64,000 nucleotides of DNA from Streptomyces albireticuli. Lineage in GTDB: Bacteria > Actinomycetota > Actinomycetes > Streptomycetales > Streptomycetaceae. Positions 25,286-33,940 of the stretch are shown one piece after another. The stretch lies in the NCBI RefSeq assembly GCF_002192455.1, contig NZ_CP021744.1, positions 1,116,001 to 1,180,000 on the forward strand. Reading direction: 5' to 3'. The notes under the pieces were generated by a model. That model did no database searches and was not told the DNA's origin. It saw only the letters and a program-made list of their open reading frames with translations. The first letter of the stretch is position 1, and each line of letters begins with the position of its first letter. A program made the position numbers and the translations under genes.

Positions 25286-26559
25286 GCCGACAACCGTACC
25301 GGCAGCCGGACCGCCAGCCGCCAGCGCTCCGGCCCCTCCGGGCCGGCCTCGAACTCGCCGTGCAGCAGCCGCACACGCTCGGCCAGCCCGGGCAGGCCGT
25401 GCCCGGACGTCGGGAAGACCCGCCGGCCCGCGCCCGGGGCCGCCCCCTCCCCCGTCCGGTTGACCACGCTCAGCTCCAGCGCCTCCGGCGCCACCGCCAC
25501 CCGGACCGCGACCGGGCCGCCCGCCCCGTGCCGCAGCGCGTTCGTCAGCCCCTCCTGGAGGATCCGGTACGCCGCCCGGGACAGCGTCCCCTGTACGCGC
25601 GCCAGGTCGCCCGACAGCTCCGGCTCCACCACCGCGCCCGCGTGCCGCAGCCGGTCCAGGAGCTCGGGCAGGTCGGCCAAGGTGCGGGTGGGCGCCGTCC
25701 CCGCCTTCTGCTCGCGCAGCGCGCCCAGCACGTAGTCCAGGTCCTCCAGCGCGGCCCGGGACGACTCCTCGATGCTGCGCAGCGCGGCGCGCGCCGCCAC
25801 CGGGTCGGCGCCGAGCACCTCGCCCGCCACCGCGGCCTGGATCGTGGTCGCCGTCAGCGTGTGCCCGATCGAGTCGTGCAGTTCGTGGGCCAGCCGGTTG
25901 CGTTCGGCCAGCGCCAGTTCCCGTTCGGCCGCGAGCGCGAGCCGCTCCGCCGCCGACGGTCCCAGCAGCCTCGGCGCCAGCCACCGCAGGGCGCCCGTCA
26001 CCACGGCGCACCCGGCCGCCGCCGACAGCACGCAGCAGAGCGCCGCCACCCAGCCCTGCCAGCCGCCCGCCACCCGCACCGACCGGCCGAACAGGCTCAG
26101 CGCCCCCTCGGCGCCGAACGGGAGGGCCAGGCCCGCGAGCAGCAGCAGCCCGCTCACCAGCGTCGCCGCCCACCCCAGCGCCACGTGCGACAGCAGCCAC
26201 AGAGGAGTCCGCCAACGGCCGGCGGCGGGGGACGGCACGGCGGAACCCGGCTCGGTCGCCCCCGGGGTGCCCACGGGCCGGCGTACGGCCACGGGATCCG
26301 GCAACGGCACTCCGAGCAGCCGACGCGCACCCGCGATCAGCACCCGCCGCGTGGTGCGGGCCAGCCCGACCGCGCCGATCAAGGCCGCCCACACGAACAG
26401 GGTCAGCGCGATCCGCACTCCATAGGGAGCGGACCGCCACACCACCGCGGGCAGCATCGCGAGCGGCAACGGCAGAAAGCTCACCAGCACACCGCAGAAA
26501 GCGAACAACGCACCCGAATACGTGGAGCCGCGTGACAGCGACCGAATTCCCCTGATCAT
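25282..26559 (-). CDS. Sensor histidine kinase (HisKA_3 type)
   Basis: The 425-residue membrane kinase has several N-terminal transmembrane segments (FAFCGVLVSFLPLPLAML, IALTLFVWAALIGAVGLA, LVSGLLLLAGLALP), a phosphorylatable histidine in RLAHELHDSIGHTL, and the HATPase motifs (ILQEGLTNALRHG; GHGLPGLAERV). It is the partner of the LuxR-type regulator encoded directly after it. I chose the ATG at 26559, the only in-frame ATG before the first hydrophobic segment. No extracellular sensor domain is evident, which suggests sensing within the membrane. Confidence 0.88.
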   Translation of the reverse strand: MIRGIRSLSRGSTYSGALFAFCGVLVSFLPLPLAMLPAVVWRSAPYGVRIALTLFVWAALIGAVGLARTTRRVLIAGARRLLGVPLPDPVAVRRPVGTPGATEPGSAVPSPAAGRWRTPLWLLSHVALGWAATLVSGLLLLAGLALPFGAEGALSLFGRSVRVAGGWQGWVAALCCVLSAAAGCAVVTGALRWLAPRLLGPSAAERLALAAERELALAERNRLAHELHDSIGHTLTATTIQAAVAGEVLGADPVAARAALRSIEESSRAALEDLDYVLGALREQKAGTAPTRTLADLPELLDRLRHAGAVVEPELSGDLARVQGTLSRAAYRILQEGLTNALRHGAGGPVAVRVAVAPEALELSVVNRTGEGAAPGAGRRVFPTSGHGLPGLAERVRLLHGEFEAGPEGPERWRLAVRLPVRLSA

Positions 26560-26735
26560 GATCGGCCAGTATGCCCGGATAGTGCACTGGAGACCTCCCT
26601 CGATCGGGGGAGCGCTTTTTCCCGCCTTCCGGCGATGCGCGCCCGAAGCCCGGCGGGCCAGGATGCGTCCGGACCGGTCGGCACGGGAGGACGGCGGGCC
26701 ACGGCCGCCCCTCCCTCCAGTAAGGACGAGCACCC

Positions 26736-28256
26736 GTGCGAAACACACGAATAGCGCCTCTTGTGACCGTCGGCATCGCGGCGGCTTCCCTTTCTGCGCC
26801 GATTCCCGCGACGGCCTTCGCCCCGTCCGGGGCCTCGGCAGCCGCGAACTCCCTGCGGCAGTACACACAGCAGGATCCGACGTGGGAGCGCTGCGACGCG
26901 GGTAGCTCCGCGGACTTCCAGTGCGCGACTCTCGAAGTCCCGCTGGATTACAGCGACCCCCATGGCAAGAGGATCGACATCGCGATATCCCGGTTGAAGG
27001 CGACCAGCGCGAAGGAACGTCGCGGCGTTCTGCTGTTCAACCCGGGCGGCCCCGGCGGGCCGGGCCTGAACATGCCTGTCGAGCTGGCAGCGGGCCTCCC
27101 CGGGGAAGTGCGGAAACAGTACGACCTCATCGGATTCGACCCGAGGGGCATCGGGCGGAGCACTCCCGTCAGCTGCGGTCTGACACCCGGCGAATTCACT
27201 CCTGACCGCCCCTACCACGCCGGGACATTCGCGAAGGACGTGAAGTGGGCACGCACGGTCGCCGGCAAGTGCCAGGAAAGGAACGGTGACACGCTGCCGC
27301 ACCTCACCACCCGCAACACCGCCCGCGACATGGACGTCGTCCGTGCCGTGCTGGGCGAGCGGAAACTCTCCTACTGGGGCTTCTCGTACGGCACTTATCT
27401 CGGCGCCGTCTATATGCGGATGTTCCCCGGGCGGACCGACCGGTTCGTACTGGACAGCTCGGCCGACCCCGCGGGGTACGGGCGGGGCCTCTTCCAGCAG
27501 ATGGCGGAAGGGACCGAGCTCGCTTTCACGAGGTGGAGCCGGTGGACGGCCGAGCGCCGTGCGACGTACGAGCTGGGCGACACCCCCGCGGAGGTCCGTA
27601 AGACCTTCTGGGACCTCGTCGCCCGGGCCGACCGCGAGCCCGTCGACCACCAGGGGCAGTCCCTCACCGGTGACGACATCCGCGCCATGCGCCACATGTT
27701 CTTCCGCGCGGAGAAGGCCGCCATCTGGGTCGCCGACCTGAAGAAGGCCGCCGAGGACAGGACGCCGGCCCCGTCCGGCGCGCCCGAGCGGACCCCCGCA
27801 CCCTCCCCCTCCGCCGCCGGCCTTCCCTCCGAGAACGAGATCGCCGGCCTCTGGTCGGTCATGTGCGCCGACACCGCCCGTTCCTGGCCGCGCGACCCCG
27901 AGCGGTACCGGCGCGACGCGATCCGCGACAAGGCCCGGTACCCGCTGTACGGCGACCTCGCGTCCAACATCAAGCCGTGCGCCTTCTGGAAGCCGGGCGG
28001 CGAGCTCCCGACCACGGTGAACAACGGGGTCAGGGCGCTGATGCTCCAGAACGAGTGGGACCCGCAGACGCCCCTGGCCGCCGCCCGGGGCATGCACCGG
28101 GCCCTGCGCGGCTCCCGCCTGGTCACCGTCGAGGGCGGGGAGGGGCACGGCGTCCAGGGCACCAACTCCTGCGCGGACAGGAGCGCCGCGACCTACCTGA
28201 CCACGGGCAGGCTCCCGGCCCAGGACCTGACCTGCGCCGCGGAAACACGCTCCTGA
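26736..28256 (+). CDS. Secreted alpha/beta-hydrolase, tripeptidyl aminopeptidase family
   Basis: The 506-residue protein begins with a Sec signal (cleavage near PATAFA). It has the tripeptidyl-peptidase (Tap/SlpD-like) layout: RRGVLLFNPGGPGGPGL with the oxyanion-hole glycines, YDLIGFDPRGIGRSTP, nucleophile elbow YWGFSYGTYLG, and a C-terminal TAP-like domain with the acid in NEWDPQTPL and the histidine in GEGHGV. It would remove tripeptides from the N-termini of secreted proteins, as the Streptomyces homologues do. GTG start at 26736 with AAGGA upstream. It is divergent from the histidine kinase. Confidence 0.9.
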   Translation: MRNTRIAPLVTVGIAAASLSAPIPATAFAPSGASAAANSLRQYTQQDPTWERCDAGSSADFQCATLEVPLDYSDPHGKRIDIAISRLKATSAKERRGVLLFNPGGPGGPGLNMPVELAAGLPGEVRKQYDLIGFDPRGIGRSTPVSCGLTPGEFTPDRPYHAGTFAKDVKWARTVAGKCQERNGDTLPHLTTRNTARDMDVVRAVLGERKLSYWGFSYGTYLGAVYMRMFPGRTDRFVLDSSADPAGYGRGLFQQMAEGTELAFTRWSRWTAERRATYELGDTPAEVRKTFWDLVARADREPVDHQGQSLTGDDIRAMRHMFFRAEKAAIWVADLKKAAEDRTPAPSGAPERTPAPSPSAAGLPSENEIAGLWSVMCADTARSWPRDPERYRRDAIRDKARYPLYGDLASNIKPCAFWKPGGELPTTVNNGVRALMLQNEWDPQTPLAAARGMHRALRGSRLVTVEGGEGHGVQGTNSCADRSAATYLTTGRLPAQDLTCAAETRS

Positions 28257-28277
28257 CCAGCGGCCGCCCGAGGCGCC

Positions 28278-28910
28278 ATGACACGGGCCGGGACCGGTGA
28301 ACATACTGAACCGGTGACTACCGAAGACATCTTGAAACGGCAGGGATCACTCCAGGCGGAGGCCGACGAGGTCGCCGCCGACCTCGGGCTGACGGCGCTG
28401 CTGGCGGACCGCGGCCAAGCCGTCCGCGTCGGCAGCGCGGCGCTCGGTCTGATGGTGCGCCGGGACCTCGACATCACCGTGGTCTGCCCGGAGCTCGACG
28501 AGGCCACCGAGAAGGCCGTCGCCGGGATCGGCGCCGAACTGGCGGTGCACGACCGGGTGCGGCAGGTCCGCTTCCGGGACGACACCGGGCAGTGGAACAC
28601 CGACCCCCTGTACCCGGACGGCCTCTACCTGGGCGTCGAGTACCGCTCCGGCACCGGCGAGGAGTGGACCCTCGACATCTGGTTCGTGGACGAGCCCGAC
28701 CGCCAGCCCGACCTCGCCCACCTCCACGCGCTGCCGCCCCGGCTGACCGACGCGCACCGGGAAACGATCCTGCGGATCAAGGAAGTGCTCGCCGGACGGC
28801 CGGAGAACGGCTCCAAGGTGCCCAGCTACGACGTCTACCGGGCGGTCCTGGACGACGGGGTCGGCACGGTCGGGGAGTTCGACGCGTGGCGCGCCCGTAG
28901 CGGGGACTGA
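28278..28910 (+). CDS. Nucleotidyltransferase-like protein of unknown function
   Basis: In this 210-residue protein VGSAALGLMVRRDLDITVV resembles the GS-x(n)-D-x-D core of the nucleotidyltransferase superfamily, with a later acidic residue in EEWTLDIWFVDEP as a possible third carboxylate. Length and layout resemble small proteins of the DNA polymerase beta-like fold with unknown substrates. An alternative GTG start at 28314 removes 12 residues. It is convergent with the pum cluster and separated from it by a strong hairpin, so I do not include it in that pathway. Confidence 0.5.
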   Translation: MTRAGTGEHTEPVTTEDILKRQGSLQAEADEVAADLGLTALLADRGQAVRVGSAALGLMVRRDLDITVVCPELDEATEKAVAGIGAELAVHDRVRQVRFRDDTGQWNTDPLYPDGLYLGVEYRSGTGEEWTLDIWFVDEPDRQPDLAHLHALPPRLTDAHRETILRIKEVLAGRPENGSKVPSYDVYRAVLDDGVGTVGEFDAWRARSGD

Positions 28911-28926
28911 CCCGCGGAGCGGCCGA

Positions 28927-28954
28927 GGGGGCGTACGAGTGCTCGTACGCCCCC
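28927..28954. terminator. Bidirectional terminator at the left edge of the pseudouridimycin-type cluster
   Basis: GGGGGCGTACGAG (28927-28939) and CTCGTACGCCCCC (28942-28954) form a perfect 13-bp stem with a two-base loop between convergent genes. Confidence 0.8.
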
Positions 28955-28967
28955 GGCCGGGCGGCGG

Positions 28968-30104
28968 TCAGACGACCGGCGTGTAGTCGAGGTCCGGGAA
29001 GTAGTCCTCGGCCGTCCCCTCCCGGTTGACGTCCCAGGTGGCGCAGTGCAGCGACCCGCCGTACTCGAAGACGTCCCGGAACGGCACCGGGACGACCTCG
29101 AAGCCGAGCTTGTCGAGCAGGTCCTGGAGCGGCTTCTCCCGCTCTTCGCAGACGACCTTCGTGGGGGAGATGCTGAGGACGTTCATCGACAGCCACTTGG
29201 ACGACTGGCAGTAGCGCGGCATCTCCTCGTTGGTCGAGGTCGGCTGCGGCACGTCCACCAGCTCCCAGTCGTTGCGCAGGAACATCTGCTCCTCGCCCTC
29301 GCGCAGCGGCCGCTCCGGGTTGGTCAGGACCAGCCCGGGGCGCAGCGGCACGAACGTGCAGTCGATGTGCGACGGGAAGAAGTCCAGCGGGAAGTGCACC
29401 GGGTGCACCCGGAAGCCGCGCGGCTCCAGATGGCGCTTGAGCCAGCGGATGCCGGCCCGGTTGGTGGTCATCGACTCCTGGACGACGATGTCACGGCCGA
29501 AGCGGCTCATGTCGGCGGCGTCGAAGACCACCTCGTCCTGTGTGACGCAGAACTCCGACTCGTGCATCCGGGCGTGCCGCTCGGCCAGCGGCCAGTCCCA
29601 GAAGTCCTGCCGGTACATGGAGTCGGCCATCGACGGCTTGGGGGCCACGGTCCACACCATGCCGGGGTCCGCGTTCCAGTACTCGTAGACGAGCGTGCGG
29701 TACGCCTGGTACTCGAAGTACCGGGCCCGGCGTGACATGGGCGCCTCGACGATCTCGTTGCCGAGCGTGATCATCACGTCCCGGGGGCAGACCACGCAGT
29801 ACTGGTTGTCCACCTCGAACGTGGGCGTCCGGAGGGCACCGCTCAGGTCGGTCGCGTCGGGCCGGCGGACGGTGACGCCCTGCGCTTCCAGCACCGCCGC
29901 CAGCCCGTCCAGCTGTTCGTTGGCGCGGTCGATCATCTCGGCCGGCTTGGGGCCGGTGGGGAAGGGCGCGTCCGTGTCGCGCAGTGCGGGGCGGTAGCCG
30001 GGCTCGCTCGGCTCGAAGCAGGCGTTGTCGGCGACGCCGACGACGATCTCGCGCAGCGGGTCCCATTCGTTCCAGGAATTGACCCGGACGGCAGGCTGGT
30101 TCAT
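28968..30104 (-). CDS. pumN: L-arginine:glycine amidinotransferase (PumN-like)
   Basis: The 378-residue product is a clear amidinotransferase (pentein fold): catalytic His in FFPSHIDCTFVPL, catalytic Cys in YGGSLHCATWDV, and the opening SWNEWDPLREIVVG. It transfers the amidino group of arginine to glycine, giving guanidinoacetic acid, the building block of the formamidinylated N-hydroxyglycine end of pseudouridimycin. The ATG at 30104 has a GAAAGG upstream. It is the last gene of the leftward pum operon. StrB-like enzymes of aminoglycoside pathways are the same family, but the neighbours decide the role. Confidence 0.88.
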   Translation of the reverse strand: MNQPAVRVNSWNEWDPLREIVVGVADNACFEPSEPGYRPALRDTDAPFPTGPKPAEMIDRANEQLDGLAAVLEAQGVTVRRPDATDLSGALRTPTFEVDNQYCVVCPRDVMITLGNEIVEAPMSRRARYFEYQAYRTLVYEYWNADPGMVWTVAPKPSMADSMYRQDFWDWPLAERHARMHESEFCVTQDEVVFDAADMSRFGRDIVVQESMTTNRAGIRWLKRHLEPRGFRVHPVHFPLDFFPSHIDCTFVPLRPGLVLTNPERPLREGEEQMFLRNDWELVDVPQPTSTNEEMPRYCQSSKWLSMNVLSISPTKVVCEEREKPLQDLLDKLGFEVVPVPFRDVFEYGGSLHCATWDVNREGTAEDYFPDLDYTPVV

Positions 30105-30123
30105 GATCGTGCACCTTTCTTCT

Positions 30124-31488
30124 TCATCGCGTGCTTCGGGACAGGCCTGTTGACGGCGCGGGTCTCCCGGGACGGGCGGGGGCCTCCGCCAGCGGGAAGG
30201 CGCGCAGCCCCGGCTCGCCCAGCCGGGCCGCCAGGTCCGCGCAGGCGGGTCCCGCCCGGTGGTCCGGTGCCGGCGGCACGGCCTCGACGGGCGTCGTGCC
30301 CACCGCCAGCGAGGTGGAGGGCGCGGCGGCGACCAGCCGGCGTACGAGCCCTTCCAGGGCGGCGGCAGTGATCCCTTCGAGCCCGGGCAGGCCCTCCTGG
30401 ACCGCGCGGTTGTACAGGTAGACCGGGAAGTCCGGGAGCGCGGCCCGCAGGCCGAGGCCGGAGGCGTGCCGGGGGTTGAGTTCGGTGGCGGTGAATCCGT
30501 CCGGCGTGAGCAGGCCGTCGACGCTGAAGATCCCCCGGTAGCCGGTGGTCCGGACGAGTTCCGCGCCCGCCCGCCGCGCCGCGCCGCGGATGTCGCGCTC
30601 GGCCGCGTCGCCCGGTCGCCAGTGGGTGGACGAGCCGCAGAAGAGCAGCCTGCCGGTCTCCGGATCGCCGAGGGTGACGATCTCGATGGGCGAGAACACG
30701 GCCACGCCGTCCGGCAGCGCCATGCAGAGCACGCTGCACGGCACGCCGTCGGCGAAGCGGGCGATCCGTACCCGGTGTGCCCGGCCGGCGAACTCCCGCA
30801 CGGCGTCCGGGAATCCGGCCAGGCCGGGGACCCAGCGCAGGCCCAGCGAGTCCCCGACGTGGCCGCGGGTCGAGTCGGCCGCGACCACGACCCCGGCCGG
30901 CCCGGCCACCCCGTCGAGCCCGGCCGGCCCGCGCAGCAGCTCGTCCACGGTGACGACGACGTGCGGCGGCGCGGCCACCCCGGCGGCCGCCCATAGCGCG
31001 TCGATGGTGGTCTTGTCCTCGACCGCCGCCCACTCCGGCCGCCGCCAGCCGTGCACCGGTCGCCCGCAGAAGCGGTCGACGCCCGTGCGCGGCGTGCCGA
31101 GCACCACCCACTCCCGCGCCGGGTCGAGCCCGTCGAGCCAGGCCCGTACGTCCTCCGAGGGGTCCCGCAGCCAGGCCTCGAACTCGGGCCGGGTGAAGTC
31201 GAGTCCGGCATCGGAGCAGTGCAGGCTCCGATCGACCTCGGGAGCGCCGGCGGCCGGCCCGGTGCGGGCGATCACGGCTCCGACCCGGGCGCCGCACGCC
31301 CGCAGCTCGTCCACCAGCGAGGTGGCCCGGTGGTCGAAGTCGTCGAGCAGCAGCACGGCGCCGCGCCCGGACCAGAAGTTCCGCAGCACGCGGGTGACGG
31401 TCCCGGTGATCCGCTCCTCCGTTCCGGTTCCCGCGCCTGTCGCCGTTCCCGCGTCCCCGGCCCGCGGGCCGTTCGCCGACTGCCTCAT
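30124..31488 (-). CDS. pumM: ATP-grasp amide ligase (PumM-like)
   Basis: The 454-residue protein has ATP-grasp features: VVLGTPRTGVDRF at the N-terminal lobe, VEDKTTIDALWAAAGVAAPP (start of the ATP-binding part), VVVAADSTRGHVGDS as a probable glycine-rich loop, and the metal-binding acidic end GFTATELNPRHASGL. By position and partner set it corresponds to PumM, which couples guanidinoacetic acid to the glutaminyl-aminopseudouridine. Its ATG overlaps the stop of the exporter gene (ATGA). Which of the two ligases in this cluster adds which acyl group is taken from the published pathway as I recall it, not from sequence. Confidence 0.8.
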   Translation of the reverse strand: MRQSANGPRAGDAGTATGAGTGTEERITGTVTRVLRNFWSGRGAVLLLDDFDHRATSLVDELRACGARVGAVIARTGPAAGAPEVDRSLHCSDAGLDFTRPEFEAWLRDPSEDVRAWLDGLDPAREWVVLGTPRTGVDRFCGRPVHGWRRPEWAAVEDKTTIDALWAAAGVAAPPHVVVTVDELLRGPAGLDGVAGPAGVVVAADSTRGHVGDSLGLRWVPGLAGFPDAVREFAGRAHRVRIARFADGVPCSVLCMALPDGVAVFSPIEIVTLGDPETGRLLFCGSSTHWRPGDAAERDIRGAARRAGAELVRTTGYRGIFSVDGLLTPDGFTATELNPRHASGLGLRAALPDFPVYLYNRAVQEGLPGLEGITAAALEGLVRRLVAAAPSTSLAVGTTPVEAVPPAPDHRAGPACADLAARLGEPGLRAFPLAEAPARPGRPAPSTGLSRSTR

Positions 31489-32753
31489 CGTTGTCCTTTC
31501 CGGCCGACGGGGGTGCCGCTGCGCGCGCCCGGGGCCTTTCCGGTGTGCGGCGCCCTGGCGAGCGCGGTGTAGACGGCGGCGGCCACGAGCAGGGCGCACG
31601 CCATGACGAGCCACGGTGTGCCGCCGGACACCGAGAACAGCAGCGTGTGCAGGCCGGGCCCGAGCGCCCCCGACAGCCCCCACGCGAGCTGGTAGAAGGC
31701 GCTGTACCGGCCGGAGTCAGCCGCCGACGCGAAGGACAGCACGATGGTCATGGCCACCGCGCCGAAGACCGCCTCGCCGAGGCTGAAGAGCAGGACGAGG
31801 ACGGCCACCGCGGCCGTGGCGCCCGCCGCGCTCAGCCGGCCGAGGACGACCAGCCCGGCGAGCGCCCCCGCGATCAGCACGGCCGCCAGTGCCATCAGGC
31901 GCATCGCCGGCCGCTCCCGTCCCAGCCGCAACGCCAGCGGCTGGAAGGCGGGGATGGCCACGCACGAGAGCACGTAGGCCACCGGCGGCATCCACAGCGG
32001 CATGTCCAGCGAGCGCAGATAGACCGGCAGGATCGAGTCGAAGGCGACGCTGGACAGCGTGATGGCGAGGGTCGCGCCGGTGAAGGCCAGGAACCGGCGG
32101 TCGGCGAAGACACGGCGGTACGAGGCCGGGGGCCCGCTCCCGGTCCTGCCGCGCACGGCGGGGACGCCGCGCCCGGCGTACCGGAAGAGGACACCGGCGA
32201 CGGCGAAACTGGCGGCGTTGGCCAACGGGATGGAGTTCCAGAGCAGGCCACCGCCGTGCTCCTCCAGGGAGGCGCCCAGCGCCACGGCCAGCGCGCCCAC
32301 CCCGAGGCCGACGTTGCGCAGGCTGTTCAGCAGGGCGAACAGTCCGCGCTGCTCCCGGTCCGCCGAGGTGACGCTGTCGACCAGCCCGCCGTGCGCGGCC
32401 CAGTAGAGGCGGTCGCCGAAGCTCACCGCGAAGGCGATCACGGCGACGGCGGCCGGGCCGTCGGCGACCAGATAACAAGGGAAGGCCACCGTCCGGATCG
32501 CGCAGCTGAGCGTCGCCGCCGGGAACGGGCCCATCCGGTCGGTGAGCACCCCCACGGCCAGCCCGCCGGCCGCCAGCGCGGCCAGCGAGCCCGTGCTGAG
32601 CGCGGCCCCGGCGGTGGTCAGGGCCATGCCCTGCCCATAGGTGAAGTACAGCAGGGAGAACGTGATCCAGACGCCGCTGCCCAGCGCGTCGACGACCATC
32701 GCCGTCATGAACCCGCCGGTCCGCACCGCCGGTCCGGTCACCGGGACTGCCAT
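31485..32753 (-). CDS. pumL: MFS transporter (PumL-like)
   Basis: The 422-residue protein has about twelve hydrophobic segments and MFS loop motifs (AVGVLTDRMGPFPA, between TM2 and TM3). It lies inside the biosynthetic operon, overlapping both neighbours (16 bp with the upstream ligase gene, 4 bp with the downstream one), and is most likely the self-resistance exporter for the nucleoside antibiotic. No dedicated resistance RNA polymerase gene is in the window. Confidence 0.85.
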   Translation of the reverse strand: MAVPVTGPAVRTGGFMTAMVVDALGSGVWITFSLLYFTYGQGMALTTAGAALSTGSLAALAAGGLAVGVLTDRMGPFPAATLSCAIRTVAFPCYLVADGPAAVAVIAFAVSFGDRLYWAAHGGLVDSVTSADREQRGLFALLNSLRNVGLGVGALAVALGASLEEHGGGLLWNSIPLANAASFAVAGVLFRYAGRGVPAVRGRTGSGPPASYRRVFADRRFLAFTGATLAITLSSVAFDSILPVYLRSLDMPLWMPPVAYVLSCVAIPAFQPLALRLGRERPAMRLMALAAVLIAGALAGLVVLGRLSAAGATAAVAVLVLLFSLGEAVFGAVAMTIVLSFASAADSGRYSAFYQLAWGLSGALGPGLHTLLFSVSGGTPWLVMACALLVAAAVYTALARAPHTGKAPGARSGTPVGRKGQR

Positions 32754-33928
32754 CGGATCTCCCCGGCCCACCAGTCGTCGACCTCGCGCAGCACGTCCTC
32801 CACCTCGCGGCCGTCGTCCATCCGGAAGATCAGCTCGGCGATGCGGTCGGTGCTGGAGCCGGGGCCCTCGTAGCGGGTGCCGGGCCCGCCGAGCGGCGTG
32901 TAGCGGACCGTTCCCGGGAGCGGGCAGGAGTCCGGCATCCGCTCCAGCGTCCCGGCGCGCGGCGGGAACCAGCCCCAGCCGTGGCGCGGCCGCCCGCTGT
33001 CGGCGGTGACGGAGGTGATCAGCCCCGCCTGGCCCCGGAGGTGCGCGGCGAAGAGGTTGATGCCCGTCGTGAGCTCGAACGCCTCGGCGATTCCGCATCC
33101 GCCGGGTCTGCACGCGATCTCGCACAGCACGAGTTCGTCCAGCGGCGTCAGGAAGAACTCCGCGTGGAACGCGGTCACCTCGGCCACCGGCGGCAGCGCG
33201 GCCACCGTGGCCTCCGCCGCGACGATCAGCCGCTTCGCGAGCCCGTCGTCCGGCGGGAGCATGCCGCTGATGCTGGGCACGGCGCGTGTCGCGGTGTCCA
33301 GGTTGGATTCCAGATAGCGCGACGGAAGGGCGTGCAGCAGCCCGCCGCCGGCCATCAGCCCGTCCACATGGCAGACGATTCCGTCGACAAATCGTTCCAC
33401 CAGCAGAACGCGGCCGGCCGGGGCGGGGAATTCCGCCACGGCCCGCCGGTCGGCCAGCAGGGTCACCCCGACCGAACCGGCGCCGTCGGCCGGCTTCACC
33501 ACGACGGGCAGGCCGTTCCGCTCGGCGAAGGCCGCGATCTCGTCCTTGTCGCGGACCAGGGCCATCGGCGCCACGGGAATGCCCTGCCGCGAGGCGAGCA
33601 GCTTCATCCGGTATTTGTCGCGGTAGGCCAGGGCGGCGGCGGTCGACTGCCCGGGGATCCCGTGCCGTTCCCGGGCCCGGGCCGCCCGGACCACGTCGAT
33701 CTCCGCCGTGGTGAGCAGCCGGTCGACGTCATGTTCGGCGCACATCGCGTCGACGACGCGGTCCACCTCACCCGATTCGTAGTCGTCCACGACCTCGACC
33801 CGGCGGAACCGCTCGTGAGCCGAGGCGGAAGCGGCCGATTTCGTGGTCACGACGACCAGCGATTCACCGGAGAGCCAGTCCGGCACCTCGGCGAGAATGG
33901 GCCTGCGATTGAGCAACAGCAACGCCAT
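32738..33928 (-). CDS. pumK: ATP-grasp amide ligase (PumK-like)
   Basis: This 396-residue ATP-grasp enzyme shows a MALLLLNRRP start, YRDKYRMKLLASRQGIPVAP, the ATP-binding lysine region LPVVVKPADGAGSVGV, and metal ligands in LVLCEIACRPGGCGIAEAF. It resembles the carnosine-synthase/carboxylate-amine ligase group. PumK is thought to attach glutamine to 5'-aminopseudouridine. It is 12 bp from the pseudouridine synthase gene and overlaps the exporter gene. The family is certain; the substrate assignment rests on cluster synteny. Confidence 0.82.
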   Translation of the reverse strand: MALLLLNRRPILAEVPDWLSGESLVVVTTKSAASASAHERFRRVEVVDDYESGEVDRVVDAMCAEHDVDRLLTTAEIDVVRAARARERHGIPGQSTAAALAYRDKYRMKLLASRQGIPVAPMALVRDKDEIAAFAERNGLPVVVKPADGAGSVGVTLLADRRAVAEFPAPAGRVLLVERFVDGIVCHVDGLMAGGGLLHALPSRYLESNLDTATRAVPSISGMLPPDDGLAKRLIVAAEATVAALPPVAEVTAFHAEFFLTPLDELVLCEIACRPGGCGIAEAFELTTGINLFAAHLRGQAGLITSVTADSGRPRHGWGWFPPRAGTLERMPDSCPLPGTVRYTPLGGPGTRYEGPGSSTDRIAELIFRMDDGREVEDVLREVDDWWAGEIRWQSR

Positions 33929-33940
33929 GTGCGACCTTTC

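Noticed and set aside
28278..28910. Membership of the nucleotidyltransferase-like gene in the pum cluster (as pumO)
   Set aside because: It is convergent and separated by a perfect 13-bp terminator hairpin, and its fold has no clear step in the pathway.
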